Assembly: GCA_905236815.1 (NCBI GenBank)
Contig: CAJOPE010000007.1
Location: 1-60,671 of the forward strand
DNA: 60,671 bases
Direction of reading: 5' to 3'
DNA from: an uncultured Prevotella sp.
GTDB lineage: Bacteria > Bacteroidota > Bacteroidia > Bacteroidales > Bacteroidaceae
The translations under genes were made by a program, and so were the position numbers. The notes beneath the pieces were generated by a model. It was not told the DNA's origin. It ran no database searches and worked only from the letters and a program-made list of their open reading frames with translations. This document shows, one piece after another, positions 47,361 to 55,402 of the stretch. Every line of letters starts with the position of its first letter. Position 1 is the first letter of the stretch.

Positions 47361-48710
47361 ATGACAAATCCATTCAAGATATTTAAAATCAAGAAAGAGG
47401 AACGTTGGCTGGCTTTAGCGATGCTCCTCATCTTTGCTGTTTTTAATGGATTAATGATAGCCAGCCATTATGCCATCTATACAAAAGGGGTGTATGGAGG
47501 ATTTTACAGCATCTTCTATAAGCATTTCTGCATGTCGGGCTATGACTGTTGGGCATGGCTGACGATATCGCATCTCGACATCCATTTCACCACTATCCGA
47601 CATCCTCTTTATCTCACTTTCTTATATCCGATGTATCTGCTCAATCATTGGCTGTTGCAGACTTTCGGGTATAATTGTACGGTATTCTTTATGGCAGGAG
47701 TGCTGATATTATCAGCTCTCTATAGTGCCATCTTTATGTATAGAATTCTAAGGGAAGTTCTCGAGCTCAAGCAAATCGACGCAACACTGCTCACCTTCTT
47801 CCTGTTCTCCTTCGGACATGTTCTAGTTCCTGCTATGACCCCCGATCATTTCATCATCAGTATGATGCTGTTGACGATGACACTTTATATTGCGGGGGTA
47901 AAGATAAAGAAACATATCCAGTTGAAGCCTTATCAAACCATGTTGTTGCTATTCTTCACTGCAGGAATGAGTGCCTCTAATGGTGTGAAAACCATCTTGT
48001 CTAGTCTGTTTGCAAATGGCCGGAAGTTCTTCACCCTTCGCAACTTGCTATTGGGCATCATTTTTCCATTAGTAACGCTCATCGGCATCCAGCAATGTCA
48101 ATATCAATACATCGAAGGTCCTCAGAAGGAAATTGCACTTAAAGTGAAGAAGCGTCAGCAGGAAACAAAGGATTCTAAGCAACTAAAACAGCAGAAGGCG
48201 CATCAGCAGATGATCGATTCTAAGGTAAAACCTGCCGGAAACGGCTTCATCACCCGTGTGATGGATGTTGAGACGCCAAGAATTCCTTCCATCATCGAGA
48301 ATTTCCTGGGTGAGTCTATTCAAATCCATCAGGAATACCCCCTGGAGGATGTACTTCAAAAACGACCTGTATTTGTATCCTATTCATGGATGCTCAATTA
48401 TATCATTGAGTTTCTCATTGTTGCACTCTTTGCTGCAGGTATTTGGAGAGGAAGAAAAGAGAAGTTTCTTTGGATGCTGCTCTCCTGGTGGAGTTTCGAT
48501 CTGTTTCTGCATCTAGTACTAGGATTCGGACTTAACGAGGTGTATATCATGACAGCGGGTTGGGCATTCATTATTCCAATCGCTATCGGCTATCTCTTTC
48601 GCAGAGCCGATGGCAAGCAATCGCTTGCATTTAGAGCAATAATAAGTTGCATCACCCTCTTCCTGTGGGTTTACAATAGCAATCTGATTATCCATCATCT
48701 ATTCGGTTAA
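47361..48710 (+). CDS. Multipass membrane protein, possible GT-C glycosyltransferase (paralogue 2)
   Basis: A 449-residue paralogue of the preceding protein with the same order of motifs: FKIFKIKKEERW at the N-terminus, SGYDCWAWLTISH, IRHPLY, MTPDHFIISMMLL, a basic loop around residues 255-285, ENFLGESIQIHQEYPLEDVL and GFGLNEVYIM. The hydrophilic loop differs most and may face the substrate. The two genes are 2 bp apart and arose by tandem duplication. A glycosyltransferase role is inferred from topology and neighbours only. Confidence 0.65.
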   Translation: MTNPFKIFKIKKEERWLALAMLLIFAVFNGLMIASHYAIYTKGVYGGFYSIFYKHFCMSGYDCWAWLTISHLDIHFTTIRHPLYLTFLYPMYLLNHWLLQTFGYNCTVFFMAGVLILSALYSAIFMYRILREVLELKQIDATLLTFFLFSFGHVLVPAMTPDHFIISMMLLTMTLYIAGVKIKKHIQLKPYQTMLLLFFTAGMSASNGVKTILSSLFANGRKFFTLRNLLLGIIFPLVTLIGIQQCQYQYIEGPQKEIALKVKKRQQETKDSKQLKQQKAHQQMIDSKVKPAGNGFITRVMDVETPRIPSIIENFLGESIQIHQEYPLEDVLQKRPVFVSYSWMLNYIIEFLIVALFAAGIWRGRKEKFLWMLLSWWSFDLFLHLVLGFGLNEVYIMTAGWAFIIPIAIGYLFRRADGKQSLAFRAIISCITLFLWVYNSNLIIHHLFG

Positions 48711-48711
48711 T

Positions 48712-49671
48712 ATGGCAGAAAAGAAAGTTTCCATCGTAATGTGCACCTATAATGGAGAAAAGTATGTAAAGCAACAGCTTGATTCTATTCTCCAGCAGAC
48801 TTATCCTCTCTATGAGATCATCATCCAGGATGATAACTCGAAGGATGGTACCTGGCAGATTCTGCAAGACTATGCATCGCGCTATAGTCTCATTCAGATC
48901 TATCAGAATCAGCCTGCTCTAGGGGTGAATGGCAACTTCTTCTCGGCGATGCATAAGGCTACCGGCGATTATATTGCCTTGAGTGATCAGGATGATATCT
49001 GGCATTCCGATAAGATAGAAAATCAGATGAAGAACATTGGCGATAAATTACTATGCAGCGGACATACCCGTCCTTTCTCGGAGGATGGCTCCTTTGCCCA
49101 CTATGATGCCCGTCGCCCGAATATCCACCTTATGCGGCTTATCTTCAGCGGACTTCCTGGACATACCATGCTTTTCAAAAGAGAACTCATTGAGAAAATT
49201 ATGCCGAAGGAAAACGAACTCTATCAGGTTTCCTTCTACGATGTAGCCTTGGAATTAGCCGCAGGAGCCTATGAGAGCATTGCCTATTGCGACGAGGTGC
49301 TGGTAGATTTCAGAAGACATTCCGATGCAACTACCTATTCAGATTATAGTCGTAATCTGCCTTCTTTGGGCAATGCCTTCTACATTTTAAAATGGTCGAT
49401 CGCCAACTACAAGAAGGTACGTCCAAAGGCTAGAAAATTCTGGCATGCACGTTTGGCTTTCCTAAATGCCCTGCCTAAGGGAGCTAAGTGCCACACTCAA
49501 ACCCAGCAAATGCTGCATTTAGAATTACAAGATGGCTTATTGGCGTTCGTACGCTTACAATTGTTGTTCATCAAACATCATAAGCATCTCTTCCAAACGG
49601 AAGGGGGAGGCATCGTAAAAATTATAAGAGCTGCTCTCTATCCTTTGATGCAATACTATACCTATCGATAA
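48712..49671 (+). CDS. Glycosyltransferase family 2 protein
   Basis: A 319-residue cytosolic or membrane-associated GT-A enzyme. It starts KKVSIVMCTYNGEKYVKQQLDSILQQTYP and has the metal motif in ALSDQDDIWHSDKIE, as in rhamnosyltransferase-like GT2 proteins of O-antigen and capsule clusters. It would add a sugar to the lipid-linked oligosaccharide. It begins 1 bp after the preceding stop and ends the plus-strand run that started at yicC. The sugar and linkage are unknown. Confidence 0.9.
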   Translation: MAEKKVSIVMCTYNGEKYVKQQLDSILQQTYPLYEIIIQDDNSKDGTWQILQDYASRYSLIQIYQNQPALGVNGNFFSAMHKATGDYIALSDQDDIWHSDKIENQMKNIGDKLLCSGHTRPFSEDGSFAHYDARRPNIHLMRLIFSGLPGHTMLFKRELIEKIMPKENELYQVSFYDVALELAAGAYESIAYCDEVLVDFRRHSDATTYSDYSRNLPSLGNAFYILKWSIANYKKVRPKARKFWHARLAFLNALPKGAKCHTQTQQMLHLELQDGLLAFVRLQLLFIKHHKHLFQTEGGGIVKIIRAALYPLMQYYTYR

Positions 49672-49694
49672 TGCCGATGGACAGAAGAAAGTTG

Positions 49695-51128
49695 TTATCG
49701 CTTCTTACGAACAAACTTGATGCATTCCTCCAACATTCTCACTTTTAATACTTTCATTATCAGAAAGTAAAGAATAGCGGCAAGCAACATTCTTGTTATC
49801 AGCAAGATTATCAGATTAGAAATCGAACTGGTGAGGTAGTAGCTGGCCAACATCACTCCCGCAGAGATTAAAGCAAAAGGCAGGATGTCTTTCAAGGCAT
49901 CCCAAAGGCAAAGTCCAATCATCTTATGGGCAAAATACTGCCATACCAGCAACCATACGATTACGGAAAGAGTATAGATGCTGATCATAAAGACAATACC
50001 ATAAGAATAAGTGGTTAGCACCAAAGCCAACTGGAGAAGGATAAGTCCTATGGTACACCACATGTAGATATCCGATCTTCCTTGACTGATTATCAAGTTC
50101 TGATAGAGGGTATAGAAAGGCAGGAAAGCACCTCCGATACAGAGGATTCTCAACAGAGGTATACTATCTATCCATTTATCGGATATCGCCAGAATAATGA
50201 ACTCATTAGAAACCATCGCCAAACCAAACATCGCCGGGAAAGCCAGAAAAGCGGTAAAGCGAAGCATCTTGCGAAATACATTCAATTGCCGGTTCTCATC
50301 TTCCTTAATTTCCACCAATACAGGTTGGGCTACCTGGGCTACCGTTCCTGATACAAAGGAACTCGCCATGGTGTCCCACTTGAAAGCCTGTGTGAAGTTT
50401 CCTACCGTTTTGGCTGTGAACAATCGACCAAAGATAAAGGTCAGCAAGTTCTGACTCAATTGGTTGACAATCGTTGTGATCAGAATTTTATAACTGAAGC
50501 TGAACATCTTTCGGATTGGTCCAAAGTCGATATGCAAGCTAGGTCGCCACTTTATTATAAAGAAACGGCCCACACTGGTAAGGGCGATATAGGAAAGTTG
50601 CTGCCAAGCCAGACTCCAATAGGCCATTCCCTTGAAGGCCAATATCACTCCAATCGTTCCTGAGATTATCAGCGAGGAAACTCTCAAAACCGTAGTTTCC
50701 TTCACCATCAGATTCTTAAAGAGATATGCAGCAGGTGCTGTTCCAAAGGCTGCAAAAAACAAAGTGAGGAAGATGAAGCGAGACAATTCCACCAATTCCG
50801 GCTGACCGAAAAAATCGGCTATCAGCGGAGCGCAGAAGAAGAGTATGGTATAAAGGAGTACACTCATCAGCGTACTGAACCAGAAAACGGCATTATAGTC
50901 GTTATCGGTGGGTTTCTCGATATTCGCAAGGGCGGTAGAGAAACCACTTTCCTGCAAGGCACTGGCGATAGCCGTAAATACAGCCAACATACCCACCAGT
51001 CCATAATCGGCTGGCGAGAGCAACCGGGCAAGGAAAATGCCGATTACAATGTTGAGAATCTGCATTGTACCGTTGTTCAATGCTCCCCAGAATAAGCCTT
51101 TTGCTGTTTTCTCCTTCAGACTTCCCAT
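49695..51128 (-). CDS. Lipopolysaccharide/O-antigen flippase (Wzx-like)
   Basis: A 477-residue inner-membrane transporter with 12-14 hydrophobic segments. It begins KEKTAKGLFWGALNNGTMQILNIVIGIFLARLLSPADYGLVGML, a pattern of the polysaccharide export flippases (Polysacc_synt_3, MOP superfamily). PQ/TQ-like turns and SQGRSDIYMWCTIGL are also typical. It would flip a completed undecaprenyl-linked repeat unit. It follows the 51129-51902 gene with no gap, so the two are translationally linked. Confidence 0.92.
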   Translation of the reverse strand: MGSLKEKTAKGLFWGALNNGTMQILNIVIGIFLARLLSPADYGLVGMLAVFTAIASALQESGFSTALANIEKPTDNDYNAVFWFSTLMSVLLYTILFFCAPLIADFFGQPELVELSRFIFLTLFFAAFGTAPAAYLFKNLMVKETTVLRVSSLIISGTIGVILAFKGMAYWSLAWQQLSYIALTSVGRFFIIKWRPSLHIDFGPIRKMFSFSYKILITTIVNQLSQNLLTFIFGRLFTAKTVGNFTQAFKWDTMASSFVSGTVAQVAQPVLVEIKEDENRQLNVFRKMLRFTAFLAFPAMFGLAMVSNEFIILAISDKWIDSIPLLRILCIGGAFLPFYTLYQNLIISQGRSDIYMWCTIGLILLQLALVLTTYSYGIVFMISIYTLSVIVWLLVWQYFAHKMIGLCLWDALKDILPFALISAGVMLASYYLTSSISNLIILLITRMLLAAILYFLIMKVLKVRMLEECIKFVRKKR

Positions 51129-51902
51129 TTATTTTTTTATTAAATTCTCGAGTGTGGTCTTACCTATCTCCAAAAGTGCCTGCAGATAGTTGGTATGGCA
51201 AAGATAGCATGGGGTATAGATCACCTTTACTTGATGATGGTATTTTCGCACCATTCTCCACATCGTCTTCAGAAACTTACTATCGGTATAGAGACCACTA
51301 TCCCCACTCATCTTGTGGAAGATAGAGACATCCGAAACAATCACCTTGGTGTTTCTGTAGAGCGATGCAGCATAGCAGAAATCTACCGCATATAGATGCC
51401 AATGATAGCAGGTAGCCTCATCAAACTTTATTTTTGTGTAAAGTTCTTTGGTCATCGCAAAGCAACATTCATCCACTGAACAAACCTCCATCGGCTTTTC
51501 AATTCTTGTTCGGGTGATATACTCCTTATTGGCAAAATAGCGAAGATTCGAGGGTACCTTGTTGTGCTCATCCTTTCCTGCCACACCAATAATCTGGTTA
51601 CTATCTCTTAAAAGGGTTTTCACCACAAAATCGTGAAAATCAGTGTTTTCGAAAGCAATATCATTATGACAGAAGATGAGTATATCGCCCAACACCTGCT
51701 TATTCTCCTCCAACTCATGGTTATAGGCAGCAGCCGCACTTGGATATTTTTTCTGATTGGTATCAATAATCAGCCAGTTGACATTCTCGCCATAAGCGCT
51801 CTTCACCAACTGCAACGAAGGCAGAAGCATCGACTGAAGTTGTTGCGGATTATTACTGCAACAAATATAAGTTACCTTCACATTTTTAGCTTCTTCCATC
51901 AT
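51129..51902 (-). CDS. Glycosyltransferase (GT2-like GT-A fold)
   Basis: A 257-residue protein: NVKVTYICCSNNPQQLQSMLLPSL at the start, then GDILIFCHNDIAFEN, where the HND motif takes the place of DxD. The later segment VCSVDECCFAMTKELY...DFCYAASLYRN is seen in GT2-like enzymes that use a one-sided N-terminal domain. It probably adds a sugar to the glycan exported by the adjacent flippase. I chose ATG 51902 because the -7 box TATTTTTG (51924-51931) excludes upstream starts. The gene ends where the flippase starts. Confidence 0.75.
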   Translation of the reverse strand: MMEEAKNVKVTYICCSNNPQQLQSMLLPSLQLVKSAYGENVNWLIIDTNQKKYPSAAAAYNHELEENKQVLGDILIFCHNDIAFENTDFHDFVVKTLLRDSNQIIGVAGKDEHNKVPSNLRYFANKEYITRTRIEKPMEVCSVDECCFAMTKELYTKIKFDEATCYHWHLYAVDFCYAASLYRNTKVIVSDVSIFHKMSGDSGLYTDSKFLKTMWRMVRKYHHQVKVIYTPCYLCHTNYLQALLEIGKTTLENLIKK

Positions 51903-51923
51903 TTCTGTTATCGATTTTAACTG

Positions 51924-51972
51924 CAAAAATAACACTTATTGTTTGAAGTTCAAAAGAAAATTGGTAATTTTG
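51924..51972. promoter_or_regulatory. Overlapping divergent promoters of the GT/flippase operon and licD
   Basis: The minus-strand promoter has TTTTG (51951-51955) and TATTTTTG (51924-51931), with a 19-bp spacer. The plus-strand promoter has TTTG (51942-51945) and TAATTTTG (51965-51972), also with a 19-bp spacer. The two -33 boxes are interleaved, so the promoters may compete. Confidence 0.6.
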
Positions 51973-51992
51973 CAGTTATAACTGAATTCGAA

Positions 51993-52826
51993 ATGACAAA
52001 AGTATATAATACGGGCGAAACCGATGAGGAACTTCGCCAGGAATACAATCCCGAAGGTTCTAATCTCCGCAAGGCGCAATTACGATTGCTCGACATGGCT
52101 ATCTATCTGCAGGAAACTGCCAGGAAGATAGGTGTTCCTTGTCGATTGGATGGCGGAAATGTGCTGGGAGCTGTGCGCCATAGTGGTTTTATTCCATGGG
52201 ATGATGATATTGATGTCGTTGTCGAATATAAGGATTACAAGAAGCTGGCCCGCTATCTGAAGGATCATCCGCATCCCGACTATGTTTTCCAGGATGAGGA
52301 AACCGATCCTGACAGTTTGCTGCCGTGGGGTAGACTTCGCGATTTAAAGACGGAATATGTGAGTTCTGCAGATCCTAATTCGCGTGAGGGAAAGGCCTAT
52401 CAGCTTCAGAAATTCAAGGGATTGCAGCTCGACATTTTCCCTTACGAGGGCTATATGATTCCTTGGCTACAGCATTTTGCCGCCAAACTTTCGTGTGTGG
52501 TTTATTTCGACCTGGCAGGAAAGCACAAGGGCTTGGCTAAATTCCTTTTCAAGACTTTGGATAAGGTGGTATTCCCTATCTTCCGAGGTTTCGGACATCT
52601 CTTTGGCGACAAGAACAACTATATGCACACTTATGGCGCCTGGTTCTATTTCAAGTTTCCTAAGGATGTGCTGGTACCTCATAAGGATATCCAGTTTGAG
52701 GGCTATACTTTCGAGGGACCAGCCAATGTGGATGCCATGCTGAAATCGATTTATAAGGATTATACAACTCTTCCTCCAAAGGAAAAACGGGCGGTTCATA
52801 GCTCTGAAATCCGTTTTCTAGAGTAA
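51993..52826 (+). CDS. LicD family phosphotransferase
   Basis: A 277-residue cytosolic protein of the LicD/fukutin nucleotidyltransferase-fold family. The catalytic region is RLDGGNVLGAVRHSGFIPWDDDIDVVVEY (about residues 50-78), with the DDDID acidic cluster. LicD enzymes move phosphocholine, or alditol phosphate in related proteins, from a CDP-activated donor to a sugar. The cytidylyltransferase at 54600-55316 could supply such a donor. ATG 51993 lies 20 bp after a strong -7 box. The gene is alone on its strand between two minus-strand operons. Confidence 0.9.
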   Translation: MTKVYNTGETDEELRQEYNPEGSNLRKAQLRLLDMAIYLQETARKIGVPCRLDGGNVLGAVRHSGFIPWDDDIDVVVEYKDYKKLARYLKDHPHPDYVFQDEETDPDSLLPWGRLRDLKTEYVSSADPNSREGKAYQLQKFKGLQLDIFPYEGYMIPWLQHFAAKLSCVVYFDLAGKHKGLAKFLFKTLDKVVFPIFRGFGHLFGDKNNYMHTYGAWFYFKFPKDVLVPHKDIQFEGYTFEGPANVDAMLKSIYKDYTTLPPKEKRAVHSSEIRFLE

Positions 52827-52841
52827 TAACTTTACTATACT

Positions 52842-52973
52842 CACCGCCCACTTGTGGGAAAGATTGGGAGAGGGTATGCCACAAGATTAAGCTGTAAAGC
52901 TATTATTATAAATAGCATATAAAACTTAATTGTGGTATACCCTCTCTTTGATCTCCCCCATAAATGGGGGAGA
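52842..52973. repeat. GTATGCCAC inverted-repeat element, copy C
   Basis: This is the most complete copy. It runs from a degenerate left hairpin (GCCCACTTGTGGG) to arm GAGGGTATGCCAC (52870-52882), AGATTAAGCTG, the inverted arm GTGGTATACCCTC (52932-52944, one mismatch) and hairpin CTCCCCCAT-aa-ATGGGGGAG (52953-52972). It begins 16 bp after the licD stop. Confidence 0.75.
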
Positions 52974-53000
52974 AATATCGGATATTATACTTTTATACTC

Positions 53001-53349
53001 TCCCTATTAACTCATAAAATTCCTTTGGTGAACAATGCAAAAATCCCCTATTAACTCATAAAAATGCTTTGGTTAACAATGCAAATCTCCCCCATTAACT
53101 CATAAAATTCCTTTGGTGAACAATGCAAAATCCCCTATTAACTCATTTAATTGCTTTGGTTAACAATGCAAAATCCCCTATTAACTCATAAAATTGCTTT
53201 GATGAACAGTGCAAAAATCCCCTATTAACTCATAATATTGCTTTGATGAACAATGCAAAACTCCCCTATTAACTCATAAAATTGCTTTGGTAAACAATGC
53301 AAAACTCCCCTATTAACTCATAAAATTGCTTTGATGAACAATGTGAAAC
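53001..53349. repeat. Tandem array of eight 43-44-bp units
   Basis: Eight head-to-tail units start at 53001, 53044, 53088, 53131, 53174, 53218, 53262 and 53306. Each reads TCCCCTATTAACTCATAAAA then TTGCTTTGGTGAACAATGCA with few changes; the central TT/TG and GG/GA positions vary. There are no spacers. It is non-coding and lies between two convergent genes. Confidence 0.9.
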
Positions 53350-53418
53350 GGCCGTTTGACATTATATGAAACGATCGTTTGACATTATGTGAAACGACCG
53401 TTTCACATTGTAGAAATC
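53350..53418. repeat. Three 23-bp palindrome-bearing units
   Basis: Units at 53350, 53373 and 53396 continue directly from the last 44-bp unit. Where units join, palindromes form: AAACGGCCGTTT, AAACGATCGTTT and GTGAAACG-AC-CGTTTCAC, spaced 23 bp (about two helical turns). They resemble operator sites. Confidence 0.75.
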
Positions 53419-53518
53419 AATGAAATCTGAGGTTAAAACAGTTCTATCCCATTAATAATCAAGACTAAACAGTGTGATATAACCAAAATAATTCATAGGA
53501 AAACTTTAGCATACTACT

Positions 53519-53575
53519 TCTCTCCTACTTGTAGAGGAGATTGAAAGAAGGTATGTCACGAGCAAGATTTAAATG
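53519..53575. repeat. GTATGCCAC element, copy D (degenerate)
   Basis: The hairpin-like CTCCTAC...GTAGAGGAG (53522-53539) is followed by GAAAGAAGGTATGTCACGAG, matching the left half of copy C. It lies just past the stop of the 53581-54612 gene. Confidence 0.55.
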
Positions 53576-53580
53576 CATTT

Positions 53581-54612
53581 CTATCCACGAACTTCCTTCA
53601 TCTCAAGGATAGTAGCAGTAAGTTTCTCTTCCATAGTTCCAGCAATACTCCATCCCAAAGCCTCAAGCTTAGAAGTATCAAAGGTGGCTTTCGTGATGAT
53701 TTTATTGCTATCCGGCTCATCAGGAAGTTGCATTTCCACCTTCTGATGTCCAATTCTTGCGGTCATTTCCGCCAAATCACGGATAGAGATATTCGAATGA
53801 CGATCGGCAATGTTATAGGCTTCGCCCTTTTCGCCCTTCAAAAGAATGTAGAGCATGGCCAAGGCACTATCCACCACAAAGCACCAGGAACGGAACTGTT
53901 CGCCCTTACTCTTCATGATAATATCCTCGCCTTTGAGCACATTGCGGATGAACTGGGCATAGACACGGTTGTCTGATTCTGTGAAATAAGGTCCATAAGT
54001 ATGCGATGGACGGGCAATAACTGCATCCATTCCATATTCCTCCACATAGGCGGCGCATAGGGTTTCGGCAGCCCGCTTCGAGGATGGATAGCACGAACGG
54101 GGATTGGTTGGATTCACGTAGCCGCTATAGTCTTCGGTAAAGATGCGGCCATCTCCCTCGCCATATACCTCGCCGGTTGATACATAGAGCAGACGCTTCA
54201 GCTGATGCTGCATGCCGTATTTCAGCAGATGATCTACTCCATAGATATTGGCAGCAATCACTTCGACCGGATTCTGTTTGAAGAAATTCGGACTTGCATT
54301 GCTTGCAGAGTGGATGATGTAGTCGAAATCGACGGTACTTTGCAAAGGCAAGGTAACATCGTATTTCACGAAATGGAAGTTCTCGGCAGTGGCATAGGCA
54401 GCAAAGCGCTTCTCGGCTCTTGCCTCATTTCTGCCGGCTGCATATACCTGCAGACCGGCGATATGCTTTTCCATCAACATTTCCACTAGACAGGAGCCTA
54501 TCAAACCGGTGGCTCCTGTAATGAGAATGCTTGTATTCTCGAGCTTCTCCCAAGGCAAATTGCTTTGGCAAGCGCTCTTTATATAATGTGAGTAGGTCTT
54601 TACTTCAGCCAT
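53581..54612 (-). CDS. NAD-dependent epimerase/dehydratase (extended SDR)
   Basis: A 343-residue cytosolic enzyme. The NAD-binding motif ITGATGLIGS is near residues 30-39. The catalytic triad region is VSTGEVYGEGDGR with YPSSKRAAE (Tyr and Lys). ARPSHTYGP and LAMLYILLKGEKGEAYNI are typical of the UDP-glucuronate decarboxylase/UDP-glucose epimerase group. Its start overlaps the stop of the cytidylyltransferase gene by 13 bp, so the two likely act on the same nucleotide sugar or alditol pathway. The exact substrate cannot be read. ATG 54612 is preferred over 54639. Confidence 0.87.
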   Translation of the reverse strand: MAEVKTYSHYIKSACQSNLPWEKLENTSILITGATGLIGSCLVEMLMEKHIAGLQVYAAGRNEARAEKRFAAYATAENFHFVKYDVTLPLQSTVDFDYIIHSASNASPNFFKQNPVEVIAANIYGVDHLLKYGMQHQLKRLLYVSTGEVYGEGDGRIFTEDYSGYVNPTNPRSCYPSSKRAAETLCAAYVEEYGMDAVIARPSHTYGPYFTESDNRVYAQFIRNVLKGEDIIMKSKGEQFRSWCFVVDSALAMLYILLKGEKGEAYNIADRHSNISIRDLAEMTARIGHQKVEMQLPDEPDSNKIITKATFDTSKLEALGWSIAGTMEEKLTATILEMKEVRG

Positions 54613-55316
54613 TTTTCTTTCTGAACATGAAGGAGACACTTTACAATCTCAAGGTCCTCAACCGTAGTAATCTTGACATTCTTCTCGGAACCTGGCACAA
54701 TGTGCATCTCACGATTGCCGAGTTCTGCCATCAGGGTGCAGGAAGCAACCGAGTTGGTGATACCCTTCTCTTGTGCCTCCTCATGTGCCTTGATGAGATT
54801 CTTCAAGCGGAAAGTCTGAGGAGTCTGTGTGCGGATGAGCGTATCTCTTGGAATACTGCTGTTGGATTTAAATCCATCCTCGCTCACCAATATCGCCTCA
54901 CGACACTGAATACCAGTGATGGCATAGCCATATTTCTCGCAGATGGCGATGTTAGAGGAGATGATATCCTGCGAAAGCAGTGGTCGGACAGCATCGTGGA
55001 TAAGCACCAAGTCGTCATCCTTGATGCCCTTTTCCTTCAATCCATAGATACCATTATGAATGGAGCCCTGACCGTTCTCACCACCAGGGAATATCCACTT
55101 CAACTTGGTGATATTGAACTGATTGGCATACGATTGCAATACCGTTTCCCATCCTTCCAGACAAACCACGGCAATGCCATCGATATTTGGATGCTGCTGA
55201 AAGGCCATCATCGTGTGGATGATGACCGGACAGTTATCGATGTGCATAAACTGCTTTGGAATATCCTGTCCCATTCGGTTGCCAGAACCTCCAGCTATAA
55301 TTAAAGCGTAATTCAT
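54600..55316 (-). CDS. IspD/TarI family cytidylyltransferase
   Basis: A 238-residue cytosolic nucleotidyltransferase starting MNYALIIAGGSGNRMGQDIPKQF. It has VLIHDAVRPLLS, TPQTFRLKNLIKAHEEA and the late motif GSEKNVKITTVEDLEI of the IspD/TarI group. IspD makes CDP-methylerythritol for isoprenoids; TarI makes CDP-ribitol from ribitol 5-phosphate. Clustering with LicD and a short-chain dehydrogenase favours the TarI-like role. IspD itself cannot be excluded, because dxr is the only other MEP gene in view. A -7 box TAACTTTG is at 55338-55345 (minus). Confidence 0.82.
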   Translation of the reverse strand: MNYALIIAGGSGNRMGQDIPKQFMHIDNCPVIIHTMMAFQQHPNIDGIAVVCLEGWETVLQSYANQFNITKLKWIFPGGENGQGSIHNGIYGLKEKGIKDDDLVLIHDAVRPLLSQDIISSNIAICEKYGYAITGIQCREAILVSEDGFKSNSSIPRDTLIRTQTPQTFRLKNLIKAHEEAQEKGITNSVASCTLMAELGNREMHIVPGSEKNVKITTVEDLEIVKCLLHVQKEKWLK

Positions 55317-55337
55317 AATTCGAAGTTTTTACAAATG

Positions 55338-55345
55338 CAAAGTTA
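55338..55345 (-). promoter_or_regulatory. -7 box of the cytidylyltransferase-epimerase operon
   Basis: TAACTTTG followed by CA on the minus strand, 22 bp before the start codon of the 54600-55316 gene. Confidence 0.45.
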
Positions 55346-55402
55346 ATAAAAAATCGCTTACAGCGGATGGCTATCCACTAATAATTGTCTTTTATGCGAT
55401 GG

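Noticed and set aside
53001..53418. CRISPR array
   Set aside because: The whole 43-44-bp unit repeats with no unique spacers between repeats, and no cas gene is nearby.
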